This document shows, in pieces, positions 35,050-48,900 of a stretch of DNA of 64,000 bases. The stretch covers positions 38,501 through 102,500 of the forward strand of contig CALZFC010000013.1 of assembly GCA_945643635.1 (NCBI GenBank), read 5' to 3'. The translations under genes and the position numbers were made by a program. Under the pieces are notes generated by a model. It saw only the letters and a list, made by a program, of their open reading frames with translations, was not told the origin of the DNA and did no database searches. The first letter of the stretch is position 1; each line of letters opens with the position of its first letter. Origin of the DNA: Allodiplogaster sudhausi (Eukaryota > Nematoda > Chromadorea > Rhabditida > Diplogasteridae).

Positions 35050-36280
35050 AGTTTTTTTTAATTAATTAATTAAATTTAATTTAATGCTTAATCTATATTT
35101 GTTTGTATTTTTTAACTATTAATTCATTCAATATCTTTAGCTGTTGCAATAATTGTTCACCCATGCTTTAATGTCTTTTTGGAATATTTTTTTATATATT
35201 GAATGTGCGCTTTCTAAAATGTTAATTTATATCATGAAACACAACTTTACTCTTCTCTCAGGCAACAGTGAGAACGCAATTTCTTAAATCAGCCGAACTT
35301 TTAAAACCTCAACTTCTATTCATTGTACCATTTACAATTATAAGACATGGCTTTTCAATTTTGCTTCGTTGTAAGATGCCGGAATCAAAGAACACTTCTC
35401 AATCCTGCACATTCTAACGAAGATTCTCTCGGCCGGTGACATTTTCCTCAATCTCCATAATCACCATTTCTTTTCATTACCGGGTTCCATGTCTACTGCC
35501 AATCAACGAAGAAAAAAAGTCATCCAATATTCCTCTACGAAATGCATTCCCTTGCTCCCACTCATTTCACAACAGTCATCATTTCTTGCCTCTTACGACT
35601 TCTGCTTACATATTTACTTCACATTTTTCTTACTTTTCATCGTCAATTCTAGCGATAAATTACAATAAAGAACAAAAGTGCAACAGAAGGAACAACACAT
35701 TTAAAGGAGACCATAAAGGAAAAACTCCTACCACGAAGTCCCTGACAGATTTGGACGGAATGATAAAAAGTACGGAGTAAAGAATCAACAGAAATGGTGC
35801 TACTGCCCCTTGCCTCTCTCCCCAGAAACTTGTGGTTTGCACGACTTCCAGGTGAGCCAACGTGTTAAGAAAAACCCGGCCAATGTTGGTTGCGCGCACC
35901 ATATGTATGCAATCATGGGCATGACTCGATTGGCCCCAGCGGCCGCAGTGTTGCTCTGTCAAAAATTTTTGAAAATGGCGGGAAAATTAAATATTTGGGA
36001 ATTCAAAGTAGAAAACAGTGGTAATTTCCTCAGGGCATTAAGGTTTTTGTGACTTCGAGACACTTGCAATCGAAGTTTCTAGCACAACCCGACCAGATAA
36101 GGCGAAAAAAAACAAGATACTATTTATTCGCCTCGGACCTCCTTTAAAGGGAATGGATTTAAGAGGTTTGAAGGTTTCACAAGTTTGAATTAATAGCAGG
36201 AAATGTAGCAAAAAGAAATTTCATTGTATATTAGTAAGTCATCGAAAAAGATGACGGTTCAGTTACTTAAAAAAAACTGC
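35050..36280. other. No supported gene; dispersed repeat at 36018-36150
   Basis: 36018-36150 is the second copy of the repeat at 2417-2530. A minus frame at ~35820-35960 (RVFLNTLAHLEVVQTTSFW) looks like part of an old retroelement or an unplaced exon, but has no diagnostic motif. Confidence 0.45.
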
Positions 36281-36288
36281 TTCCACTC

Positions 36289-36905
36289 TTAATCGTCCCA
36301 CGAGTCATGAGTGGGCGATGAGGAATTCTGAGTGGGCGGAGCTTGGCGAGGAGGCGGGGCATCGCGAGGGGGCGGGGCATCGTCAAGGTGCGCGGCGAGC
36401 TGAGAGAGCTCCTCCAGGCACATGTGAATCTATAAGAAAAGAATCTCTGACAAAATGAGACGTTCAATCTCTTACATATATGTGTATATTCACGCAACCA
36501 TGGCAAAATGCACTAAAAAGAACTACAAAATATATTATTGTTGTTCTTATAATTACTATATTATTAAGTATTACTTCCAACAGAAGAAATACTTTCTAAA
36601 TGACGAACCCTCCCCAATTGACGTAGTCCTTTTATTTGACGCATCTGTTAGAAGATGTTGGTTTATTTACTATTATTCGTTACCATGCGTATAAATTTTT
36701 AGTGCAGTAAATAAATTCATTCATTCAAGAAGAAGGGCTACTTACTCTTGCAGAATTATTTCGGAGCGTCGAAACCAGCAACCTCTCATTGTTGTTGTTG
36801 CTGCCTCTGACGAAGGAATAGAATGAGTTTGCGCTGCAAATGGATCAGACGATTATTGGTGCTAGAAAGAAGTGATAACGGCTTACAGTTGAGGGACGCG
36901 AGAGG

Positions 36906-36955
<50 letters not shown>

Positions 36956-39900
36956 GAGCGATATACAGCGAGAGAGAGAGAGAGAGAGCGATATACAGCG
37001 AGAGAGAGAGAGAGAGAGGGAGAGAGAGAGCGTTTGGGCGGTGTTTGAGAGATACCTTTCTCTCTAAAACACTGCCCAAACGCTCCCTCTCTCTCTCTTT
37101 CTCTCGATCTCTGACAATACAAAACTTTAAATGTATGCATATGTTTAATTTTTCTTCGAACAACTAACAGATTGTCGTAGTCCACCGCAAGCCTGGATAC
37201 CACGTGGGGCACGAGAGTTGAAGTGAAGAAGGAAACAGGCTGCTGCGGAGGAGGCGGTGAAGCCTCCGACGATGGAGAAGAGACGCGGTAGGCCTGAGGG
37301 GAGGAGGGGCATGAAGAGAGTGCGGGGCTTACTGCACCAGATGCCGGACAACCGGACATTGAGAAGGCATCCTGCGAAATCAAAAGCAGTATTTAAACGC
37401 TCAATTGCGGGAAAATTTTCACGGGAGGGCCCGAATGAGAAATTCCCGACAAAAAACCCATATATCCCTTCTTACATCGAATATATCTTCCAAGTGTCTT
37501 ATGTTTTTTTTCTTGTGTATACATTTAAATTCAAAAAAATCAACACAGTATATAATATATACATACCGCATTTTCTCTATTAGTACCCCCCCCCTTATTA
37601 GAACCCCCACCCCCCCCCCCTCTAATAGTACCCCCCTCTGAAAATGCCATTGAAAAATAGAACCCCTCCCTCTAGTATAACCCCCCTCCAATAGTACCCC
37701 CCCCCCCAATAGTCTACTACTTCAGCTCAAGATGTACCTCGTATAAATCCTGGAGGCATTGGGTGCTCTTACCAATGAACTAATGCCAAATTCATGATAA
37801 CTCTGTTGTAAAACGGATATTCCACTGATGATTCCATTGAATTCGGGCTACGATTCTTCTTTTTTTGGGGATAAAATGTTGTTACTAAACTTTGAGTGTC
37901 TAACATTGAAAAATAGTACCCCTCCCTCTAATAGAACCACTCCTTCTAATAGTGCCCCTCCCCCGCAAGAGTATTGAAAAATAGAACCCCCGGGGGTACT
38001 AATAGAGAAAATACGGTAGCTGCCACTTCCTCTAAAGACCATGTGAATAAAATCATAGAAATTCGAATAACCTCTTCTTCTTCTTCATCTCCTCCTTCTT
38101 CCTCCTCGTCTTCCACCTCTTGTATCTCTACATTGTTTCTCTCTTCCGTTTCTTCTTCTCTGTTCCCTTCACTGCCTCCTTCCTCCTCCTCCTCCTCTTC
38201 TTCATCTTCATACTCCGGCTCCTCCTCTCCCTCAGCGGGCTCGCTCTACAATGGCATTCAACATTGAGAAAGACGTCAAAGCGTTTCCTCTTACCATTAG
38301 CAAAGAAAACAAAACAAAAAAAGGAATATTGCGTAAAATAAAAAAATTACTTTAATGCTGACAGTAAGCTGATAAATTCATTTCTTTATACAGTTGAAAA
38401 AGAAATGAATTTAAAATGAGATGCGAAAAGCTGAGAAGCGATTACGAGAGAGGGGAAAGGAGGATGGACCTGCTTAGCTTGTTCACTTGTTCCAGCCTTC
38501 CCTGCAGCAGTCTTCTTCTCGTTCTTCTTTTGCTTCCCCTTCTCCTTCAGCCCAGGAAACTTCGGAGCATCGCAGTTCTTAACAAACCTCATCTATTCCG
38601 TAGAAATAATATGGCGGTGCAAGTACAAGTGAAAATAATACAATAAACTTCATATTAAAATGGTTTTTTTTAACTCTAAGATTTTAAAGCATATTAACTG
38701 ACTAAAAATGGGTAAACCAATGAAAGACGGCAGGACGAATGAGCAAGAAACAGCAAAGAGATAAGAACAGATAGACATCATGACTCGTATTCAGATGCAT
38801 TAAATATATACAGATGAAGAAGGAGATTAAATTTACCTTGACAAGATTATTGGTGACAAGAAAGTCTCTGGCTTCTTCGAAGGCAGCGACCAGCTGCGAC
38901 TCTGCATCGGAAGGGAGCTTGTCTCGCGTGGAGAGAGCGAAGACTCTCTGAAAGCACGGAATAAAAGTTACTGTCGAGGACCCAAAAAGATTAGGGTGGG
39001 GATGGAGAGGTATTGGGCGCGGAAACCAGGGGGGTGAGTTAGCTGTTTTTGTATAAATGTACCCCTCAAAAACATGTTGGGGTAGGGCTATGGGGAGGCC
39101 CAAAATAAGGCGTGGATCTGTCGACTCGACAGTACCTCCTCTTTTTCCCTGTCTGAAAGTGGGAAGACGACGACATCATTCATGGCAAGGCAATGTGCAA
39201 GGACGAACCTTTGGTTGGCAGGAGGAAGCCGGGGGGGTGCCGTCTTTCTGCAGAGGCAGCCAGGTGAAAGTCAGCTTCTTCGAGTGCACTTGAAGCACCT
39301 AACAATAGATGGCTAGAATATCACATCTAGAATATCGCTCACCATTTCAGAAATACATATTTGTCAGAGGAACATACAACAATGTTGCTCGAATACTATG
39401 ACTTTTCTAATATGATTCAACAAGATTTTTTTTTATTGTAATTAGAGGGGAATGGAAGGGACAGTGACTGCGGACGAATATATATGAACAACTATGTAAC
39501 ATACTAGATGTTCAAGACATACCGCGGCCGGCCATGGCGGCGATCTTCTCCTCGGTGCCCAAATGAGAGATCCTCTCTTCAGACCTTAACACTTCTCGCA
39601 TAAGTCACTTACTACCTCAACTAGGCGCCTAGAATACAGAAGAGCACAGTTCAAATAACCCTGAACGTTGATTCTGGTCCGATCAAGAGACGCAATGACA
39701 GTCTCGGCGACAGCTGCTCCAGATACGGCGGCGCCGGCCAGCAGAGGAGGACGAAGGATTCGCGGCGTGGCATCTGACGCCTAAATCTCCGTCAATTGTG
39801 AAGCGCCAAAGTTGGCCGGCATCTGCTACACAACAAAACTACTAGAAGCTGGAAATCTTTTTGGGATGCCTTAAAAATTCTTTGGGACGCCTTTTTATGC

Positions 39901-42900
39901 ATATGATACTCTTATAATTCGGCGAGACGCCTCAACTAGAATAGAGCCAAAAAAAAAGCCATCTACTAAAAGCAAATATATTGATACAAAAGTATCTTTG
40001 GGTGGGAAAATTGAGCAAGTTTACTCTCTTTGTCTCTCTGTCTCTCTCTCTCGCTCTCTCTCTCTACTCACCTTGCTTTCCTCTTCCTCTTCGGATTCCT
40101 CCTTTTTCTTGGCCTTCTCCTTCTTCTTGACCGGCTGCTCGTTCTTGGCCTTCTTTGGAGGACTAAGCTTGGTCGCAGGAGTGGAAGAGGAGGCGGCGGG
40201 AGTTGCCTTCTCCTTTTCTTTCTCCTTCTTCTGAACGGCACACAGAAAAAAATGTGACGCACAATTAATGTTCCATCCAAAATTGTGACCAAAAATGTGA
40301 CACGCAAGCGGCCGCCGAAGAGAATTGTGACAACGGATGTCACATTTTGGTGGCAAGGAGGGACGAGGCGATGCGAGAACAGAAAATGTGACATTGTACC
40401 ACTTTCGACCATGTTTAAAAAAATATTCGGAATCATCATTTGAACGGAACGTTTAATTTTCGGAAGAAAATCTCGGGTTAACAAACACTTAAAACTTATC
40501 CTTTTTTTATTTCATGTTTGTAATATTGAATCGCTTTTTGATATGACATTTATAACGTGTAAGCGTAGCGATTCTGCTCTTTTGTTTCAGTTAGAAAGCG
40601 AGAGTCCCCGGGCCGCGTAGTTAGCCAAGCTGCTCTTTGTGCTCTCGATCAACAACTGGAGACTCAACTTCTAATAGTAAGTAATTGAAAAGTTTAACTC
40701 ATTCATCCCGCTATTGATATGAAAAAGCTGATTTGTTAATGGTTATTCTTGCAAGTTTCTATTGCAGTTTTTATTCCCTTATTGTTAGCACTTTTGTCTT
40801 CTTTTCTCACGAATGAGTGATAAAATTAACATTATTAAATATGCTGAATATGCAACGTTGTTCTTTTATTATCAGGCTAGCCCTTCTTGTCTGCGATTGC
40901 TGGAACTAGACAGCGTGTCGGCGCGCGCAGCAAGATCAAATTCTTTCGACATCCGAGCGTGGTTTGCTTTTAATTCTTTTCTTCATAAGTTGATACATCT
41001 GTTAATTGATGCTGCCATTCTTCCCAACGAATTTAAATATTTAATGTGTTTTCTCTTTATTGGTACATTAACTATCGTTTATATTTCATGTTGAAATTCG
41101 TATACTTATTTCAGCAATTTTATATTTTCAGTATTTCTCTTGCCCAATCCACCCAACAACCGCGCACCGCGCAGCTTCAACGCTTAAGCTGCTGCATTTT
41201 TGTCCAGGTACGATAACTTTTCAGACTCGTCTAACAACTTTGACTTTTAAATAAGTTTCGTTCGTTTATTGTTCTTTAAGAGTACAAAAAACTCATTTTC
41301 CCACACATTGAAAAGTTTGTTCCGAACATTTTTTTTCCTTGTTCATTTGTTATTACCTATTCCACGTTTATTATTTTTCTTAACTTTGAAAGCAGGATAA
41401 TACAATTCAAAAGATTTTAAATATAAATAATGCGTTGTTTAGAAAATCGGTACGCACTCTTCCCCTGACTTCCTACCGGAGCTGGAAGACATCGCATCTC
41501 CGCGCAGACCGCGCTTCTGCCATCTGAAGCTGCCGCAGACTTGCGAAGGTTCGTTATGTTTATATACATTGTCTAGTCTTCAATTCTAGGGTAACGTGGT
41601 TAGAAATTTGTAGTTGTTATTATCAGGGAATAGAAGCCACTGTCGATGATCCTAAATATTAGCAAGGTTTGTTAGCTGTTTCTGCCCATCTGTCCCTCAG
41701 GATGATGCCCAAAATTAGGAATTATTCTGTGAAATCGACAATACCTTTTTATACCCTATCGGTTATGTAGTTAATTCAATTTCTGGGCAAGTTTCTTTTG
41801 TTTTCCAGAAAAAAAACCGTAATCAAACCAGCTCTGTATAACTTATTTAAAATAAGCGAAACTGTTCTTTTCTTGTTTCTTTCTTTTCTTTTCTAAGAAG
41901 TACCGTAACCCAACTCGATGTGTATATTTTAAAAAAAGAAAATAAATTTTGGTACGACGAATAATTAATGCTTCTTTTTTGCTCAACATTTTATACAGGA
42001 TTACCATTGTATATTCTGAACTGAAATATTTCCAAATGTAAGTTTTTTCCAGGTCTCCAACAACACGCCGTCAACCACACTGATCGGAAGCCGTTCCGGT
42101 GCGACATTTGCAGCAAGGTGGGATATGATTTAACTTATTTTTTTTAAATATTTAACATACCGTACTCTCGTCCTTAAACTTATCGAGTATTGGAATACTG
42201 TTGGTGCAAGTGAAAAGTTACTTGAAACCTTGAGATGCTTTTGTAAGTGCTTTATGTGACTTACAATTACAATTATCGAAGCTGTAGTTGCTATTGATTA
42301 GCGAAGTTACGCTAAGTTTAGAGAATGTAAGCTTATATCTTTTGACTTTTAAATTATATTCAAAGGTATTTATTTTCTCCCATTTCTGGGAAACTGTTCT
42401 TGATTTTCAGGAGAGTTGCCCAGAACCGTAACCTTACGAAATTTGAGCGAATTAATTCGCGAATCCGTACCAATGATTTATTTTAAATGGAAAGTGATAA
42501 ATTTCTGGACAAGTTTAATTTCTTAAAGGTACCGTATCCCAATCTGTTCTGTATGTGTCTGTGCAAGTAAATTCCTTGAAGTAATTGAGAATAAGCGATT
42601 GCGTTCCTATTCAAAAGAGTAAGTTTTTTGAGTGGATTTTTCTGGGCACCTTTATGTTTACTATAAACTACCGTAACCCAACCAGTAGTTACAACTGATT
42701 GAAAATAAGCGAATCGCTCCATTGTAAGAGTGTTATTTGAAAGTTTTTACAAAGTATTTTTTTCTGGGCAACTCTTTTGTTTACTATGAACTACTGTAAC
42801 ACAACCCACTGGTTACAACGAATTGAGAATTAACGAATTGCACAAATGCAAACGTGTGATTTGTATTTTTCTGTTACAAAGTTGGTTTTTAATTACGTTA

Positions 42901-45900
42901 CAATATCCAATATTTGTTAAGCATGTTATATGCTTAAGAATATTCATACAGAAAAAAAATTCATTATTAAGAGAAAACAATATAGTTATGGAAGAAAGTT
43001 TTAGACGAAAAAAGGAATACAAGGCTGCAAGAACTATAGAAAGAAAGAGCACATAGAAAGATAACATTGAATGTTAATATCTAATGAAAAAGGAAAACAA
43101 CAAATTACAGTTTAGAATCTTAACGATGCGTTGTCCAGCGGACGTCTGCGAGGAGGAGCTTCCTACATTGGCCCACTTAAAACGGCATTGTCAACAGTCA
43201 CACCTTGGAGAAAATCAATATCACTGCCGCTTTTGCTCATCTGAGTTCGGACGATTTCAAGCATGGCGGGTTCACTTGAGCCAACAACGTGAGTAGTAAT
43301 TTAAACAAGTAATAACAGTACCTCACTATTGAACATCGCAAGTCTTCTCTTCAGATCCTGCTCTGATGAGGGGTCTTTATTCCGACAGCAGCGATAGCGA
43401 TGGTGCAATGGATGTGGATGTTGCTGACAATGGCAACATGGATGCCTCGTCTCTTCAAGAGGATGTTGAGGAGTTGGACGGCGACATATCTGCAACTGAG
43501 CTGGAGGAGGAGGACGATGAGAATGACGACTCGGAAGCGCTCGAAGCTGATGATTCGACCAACTTCTGCGAAACGATTAGAGCCGAGATCCTCACCTCCA
43601 CAAGCCGAATTGGAATAACAGAGTCGGAAACGGATAAAATGGTGGATCTGATTCGCCGTATCGCTAAGAACGTTCGAGCCATGAACGACTCCCATTTCGA
43701 TCAGTTTATGGCGACACTGAACACCGTTGCTACATCATACAGAAGGAAGGCTGCGCTTCGACAAGAACAGGACTACATTGAACCTTTGCCTCGACAAATG
43801 GGGACGATGACTGTCCCCGTACGCGACTTGGATGGGAAGCAGAGTCGTGTCGATCGACCGTGCAAGTTCTACATTGTCCCACTGAAGGATTCGATAGAAG
43901 CGGCCTTTCGGAACGTGGAATTTCAACAGGTTTATCGCTATTTTGTGTTACATTGAAGTATATAGAATCTGTATGCTTTTCAGGTGTTAGAAATGGAGCC
44001 ATTCGGAAGGGGGAATTTCCTGTCTCCACTGGACGGGCAACGGTTTCGTGACGCTACCTCCAGAACGAAGAAACCACTACTTCCGATTGTGGTATACCTC
44101 GATGACGTTTGCCCTGGAAGTGGTCTACGAAAGGCGTCGTCTATCCACTCTCAAACCATGATGTTCTTCACTTTTTCCGGACTGAGACGGCATGCTTCGT
44201 GTCTACATAAATGGAAGTAAGTGTCAAAATGCTAAAATAAAAAAAGCAGTTCTTCAAGTAAATGCTTTAGGTTTCTCTACGCGACATCGTACGGGTCTGA
44301 TCACAAGGCTTATGGCTACAAGCCTCTTCTAGAAAGCTTCAAGGTGCCGTAATATATTTGAAGTAAAATTTTTAAAAAAGCGTAAAAGTTGTAAATAAAG
44401 ATCAACAATTAGTTTAACTTCTTAGGTAGAGTTGAACGTACTCTACGAAAACGGAATCATGGTGTCGTGGAGAGGGCGAAGCGTTGTCGTCTACCCTTGG
44501 CTGCACTCGGTTCTTGGTGATAACCTGGCACTAAACCAAGTCCGCCAGATGCAGACGTGCTTTTCCGGAGGTTTCCCTTGCCGTCACTGCTTGACCAACT
44601 ACCGCGACTTTGGAGCCGTTCACCTAGAGAAGGACTGCCAATTACGGACTTTGGCGTGGTCGGTTCCTTTGTCGTTGATCGGAGATAGGATGAATTTAAG
44701 CGATAACTTAAGGTATCAAGCGAACGGCCCTCCTGCTTTTGGCGTGATGGGGGATTCGCCACTCAACGGCATTACGGGATACCACGTGTCGGAGGATGCC
44801 TACTGTGATATCGCCCACGACTTGTACGAGGGCGAGAGCTGCCGTCTTCTAGGAGTGGTCATTCGGGCCATCATTCGGAATGGACTTCCGCTCAAGGATA
44901 TCAACGATAAGTTATGTGCCTTTGCTACTGGGCGAGTCGACAGCAGCTGCACAATCAACCCAATCCCGGCCGATGTTTCGCAAGGTGACCCTGTGTCCGG
45001 GCAAAAGGCAGCCGACACAGCATTTCTCATTCGGCTCGTCCCATTTCTCTTCCCGTTGGACGTAATGGTTGCGGAACCTGAGATCCGGCTTCTGTTCCAG
45101 CGCTTTTCCGAGTTGAGTCGCCTTCTCTGCTCATTCGAGTTGACATCTGGCGACATTGATTTGGTACGTTCTACGGATTACATAGCAACACGCACATTAC
45201 ATAGCAACAGGAAGCTTACTCGAGGTTTACCGATTGCCTATCTCTCTAAATGAGTATATTTTTACGTGGATCACTTCTCAGAGTCCGGCAACTTCGACTA
45301 CGATGAACAGCCAGGAGCTATCCCTCTCGATTTCTTCCACATTCCTGGCAAAAAATGAGTCCCTTTCGCCAACCAATCCGACTGCGCTCTCGTGGGAGAA
45401 AAACGCAGTTTTTCCTGATGATACTCGAGCGGAGCAAGGTTATACTAAAATGAATGCTCATATCTTAGATTCATGAATTTTCAGTTGATGTTGAAGATGC
45501 TAACCCTTGTGAGAGAGAAGTCGACAAAGATCGCGATCTTGAAGAGCTTGGAGGTAAATCATACTCAGATTGTAAGCGCAGCTAGTAATTCATTTAATTT
45601 ACTTAGCGATTTCTCATCCCTCGACACCTCAAGTTCGCTCGGAGTCACCGTTGGTCAGAACTCCCTCGGCAGTTCCAGATCGGACGATGTACACAGGCAG
45701 GCCTTTAAATTTCTGTTTAGTAAACTGCACTTTTGTCTGTTGTATCCTTTAGTATGCAAGCAAAACTCGGCGCAAGCAGATTTCTAATTAATTTTCCTTT
45801 TAAACAAGTAAACGTATGCGTTTAAGACCCCTTCTACCATCGTCTGAACCAGCGCCTTTTGAAATGCAGCTTTGAGAAGTTATTGGTTGGCAAGCAAGGA

Positions 45901-48900
45901 GCTCCATTCCTCAAGAGGCTACAAGATGACCCGTCGTATGACATTTCGGACGACAGGGTTGGCCGCTGCCTGCTTACGAGAAGGATCGCCGACTTTCTGC
46001 TGACATACGCTGACACGCTAGTTTTCAACTCTTGAACAACTGATATTTTACCGCACTTTTTTAGCAGAGAAAAACCATCCCCGAAAGAGACGCGGAGCTT
46101 CGTTACGCATCTATTCGCAGGATACCCCAACTGTTCTATAGTTAGCAACCTTTTTTTCTACACAACAGTTTTTAACTGAATGAAGATCATTATGAAATTT
46201 GAAAGACTCGATAACGCATTGCTAGTTACCTGAATTTTCTCTGATGTAACTACAGAAAGCATTTCAGGATGCCTTCATCGACAGCCACAAGGGACTTGTC
46301 GAATGCCGCGTTAGGCGGGTCAGATCTCTTCTTGGAAAAAGAAGCTTGCTATCACAGCCCATCAGAGAGTACAAGAAGAAAGCAGGCAGCCGAGAGTGGC
46401 TTGCTTCTTCGGATAACGAGGAGGAGAGAGAAACTGACGATCATTTAAATGTCAGTTAAAGCTCTACAAGATACTGTTATATTTTGAAAATTAAAGGCAT
46501 TACAAAACCTTTTGTTTAAGCGAATTAACAACTTGATACACGGCTCTGTCGAGCACCTCGAACTCCTTAAGCAGAAGAGGTTTTTGTCTCTCGAGTCTTT
46601 AAAGTTATACAGATATTTCATTTTGTCATATATAAGAGAGTCTTTAGATTAAAATGTAAAATTCTACTACTAGTAGCAGCTCTCTCACAAATGGCGATAT
46701 ATAATTTTTTTAGAAACTGTCGTATACGCTTTTGCCAGAACAATCCTCCGCGAGCAACAATGACACGTTACTCCTTCTACGCGCAGTCCCGTTACGTATG
46801 TGATTTTTTATTTGTCGGATTTTGTTTTACATTTAAATAATTTGTCTATACTTACATGAGTTATTTCTTGCTCTATGGCTTGAGTTTAGAACAAAATTTT
46901 TGGAATTCACATTAGACAAATATACTTTTGAATTTGCTTGCAGATTGTCGATGACTTCATCGCGTCAAAGTGCGCTTCCGCGGGAGACTTTCCACGGAGA
47001 TTGCAAGAGAAGATTGCGCCGGCAATGTCTCAGCGTGCCCTGCGCGTAATATCCGAAGCGAAGAGAAGATCTCTTGTTGAAGCGAACGCCTTCCCGCCTG
47101 GAACAAATGGTTCGGTATTCTCAACCTTATAAAGTTTTGAGTTATCGAAAAAAATGCATCCATGTGTACTAAGTATTTATCTTTGTAACCCAGGTTCAAT
47201 TGTATTTCCAAACTATTCATCGAACTGTTAAAAAGAGAATAATTGTATGCCTCAGATTTCGCTACATTCGAGTTCTTACTCAACATGCTGGCACTGTTCG
47301 AGCATACAGACAAAAAGAAGAAGCCATCTCGTGTCAAGTTCGTCTACAATCGCTTCCTGGTCCGTTATTTATTACAATTCAAATTCCCAATCAATATCTA
47401 CCTATTGCTTATAAGTTAAGTGACATTAGTTTCCTGTTGCCTTTTTCTTATCTTGTGAGTGAAAAGGAGCGAGAAAGAGAGACGATACAGCGAGAGGAGT
47501 GTAAACTATGCTGCTTAGGCACATCATTCTGCGTCGTCGGCTCTTGATCAACTCAAGAATGAGGGCATCCGGCAGCCGGTGATAGTCGCATACGGTGATG
47601 TCTCTGCCAAGTTCATCATCGCTCTTGAGGGAGTCGATGTAACCGTCAGTCATGTTTTGTTAAAAAAAAAAGTTGAAATGTAATTTTAACAAATTAAAAA
47701 AATTTAATTTTAACAAATTAAAAAAAATTCTTATACTCATAGCTTTTTTATTTATTTTTTACCTGCTTTATAATACGCATGCTGCAGGTTTCTGGAGACC
47801 TTGCCCATGCGCTTCTCTCCTACCTCGCTTGCTTCTGGTTGTTCGACCTCGAGTACCCACACGAAGTGAAACAAGAGCTGTCCCTTCTTGCGAATCTGCT
47901 CGGCATTCCGGAGCCCATGTCAAGAGATGCAGGGCTCATCTACCGCAAGTTGGAGGCCATTATGGCCGAATAGAGGCCAGTCTGATCTCATTAGATCACA
48001 TTTTTTTGTTGACTCTTACATCTGAAAATTTTCTTTTACTTGAGTTTATTTCACTTGAGAACATTCTTTCATCTTAGTAAAAGATTGTTTCATTTTTTAA
48101 CTTGCTTTCATGCTATACGTTTCTTTCATTTTAGAACTATCGAATTTTTATTTCCAAGATTCATTCAGAAAGTAACTGGTAACATAGACATATCCTTCTA
48201 AGAAAAACAGTCTTTACAGAATGTATTAATTCTTGTCGTTTTATGACCAGTAACTCAATTTTATCATGATTAAGTAGCCCAAATTCATTTAACTCGGCGC
48301 GGTTATCTTGTAAGTGTGTTAGTTGTTACTGTTTCCTTGTGAATGTGTTGAGTTGTTACTGTAATCTTTTGAAGGTCTCACTAACTTAATGAATAATTCT
48401 TCTTGTTATTAAATGCCAGTGGCATGCATAATAGTAAATGAATCACTAATTCGAAGAATGGATGAAGGGGGAGGGAGAGCAAAAGGGGCGGAGCTAACGG
48501 TGGGAGCATGTCACAATTTATGTGCTGCCGCCTAATTGTGACATGCAATGTCACATTTTTGCTGGGATACGCTGCCCTCCACCGCTCGAAAATTGTGACA
48601 TGGCGCGTCACATTTCTGTTTCACTGGAGGTCACAATTTTTTGGAACATAAATTGTGACATGGGGTGGAACACATATGTACCGAAGTAAAATCGGTACAT
48701 TATTGTGACATCAAATTGTGACATCCCGTGTCACATCGTTTTCTGTGTGGGGAGCCTTTCGTTTCGTCGACGACTCTTTCTTCTTGTTTCCTGCGGACAT
48801 TGACAAATCATAGTTATATGATAAGAACAATAGATAACAAGTATACCGCTTTAAATTACCAAAGTATGTTGAATATTTTAGTTGTTATAATAGTTCCACT

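Larger units (their letters stand above)
40239..48749 (+). mobile_element. 8.5-kb CACTA/CMC (EnSpm-like) DNA transposon
   Basis: Ends match as inverted repeats for about 20 bp: left CACACAGAAAAAAATGTGAC, right (inverted) CACACAGAAAACGATGTGAC. Both start CAC, as in CACTA elements. GG is present outside both ends (40237-40238, 48750-48751), consistent with the 2-3 bp duplications of the CMC superfamily. Subterminal regions (40240-40410 and 48510-48735) carry many TTGTGACA/TGTCACA motifs, the usual transposase-binding arrangement. Inside are a zinc-finger DDE-type transposase gene (41457-45553) and a second gene cluster (45600-47973) on the plus strand. The target is a coding exon of the minus-strand gene. 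Nearly intact ends and largely open exons suggest recent activity. Confidence 0.88.

Noticed and set aside
35660..35962. An exon of the minus-strand lysine-rich gene
   Set aside because: That gene ends at 36289-36291 with a stop, and this frame lies downstream of it with no splice link.
43366..43956. A stand-alone acidic gene
   Set aside because: It is one exon of the transposase; the acceptor at 43354 and the donor at 43929 keep phase with its neighbours.
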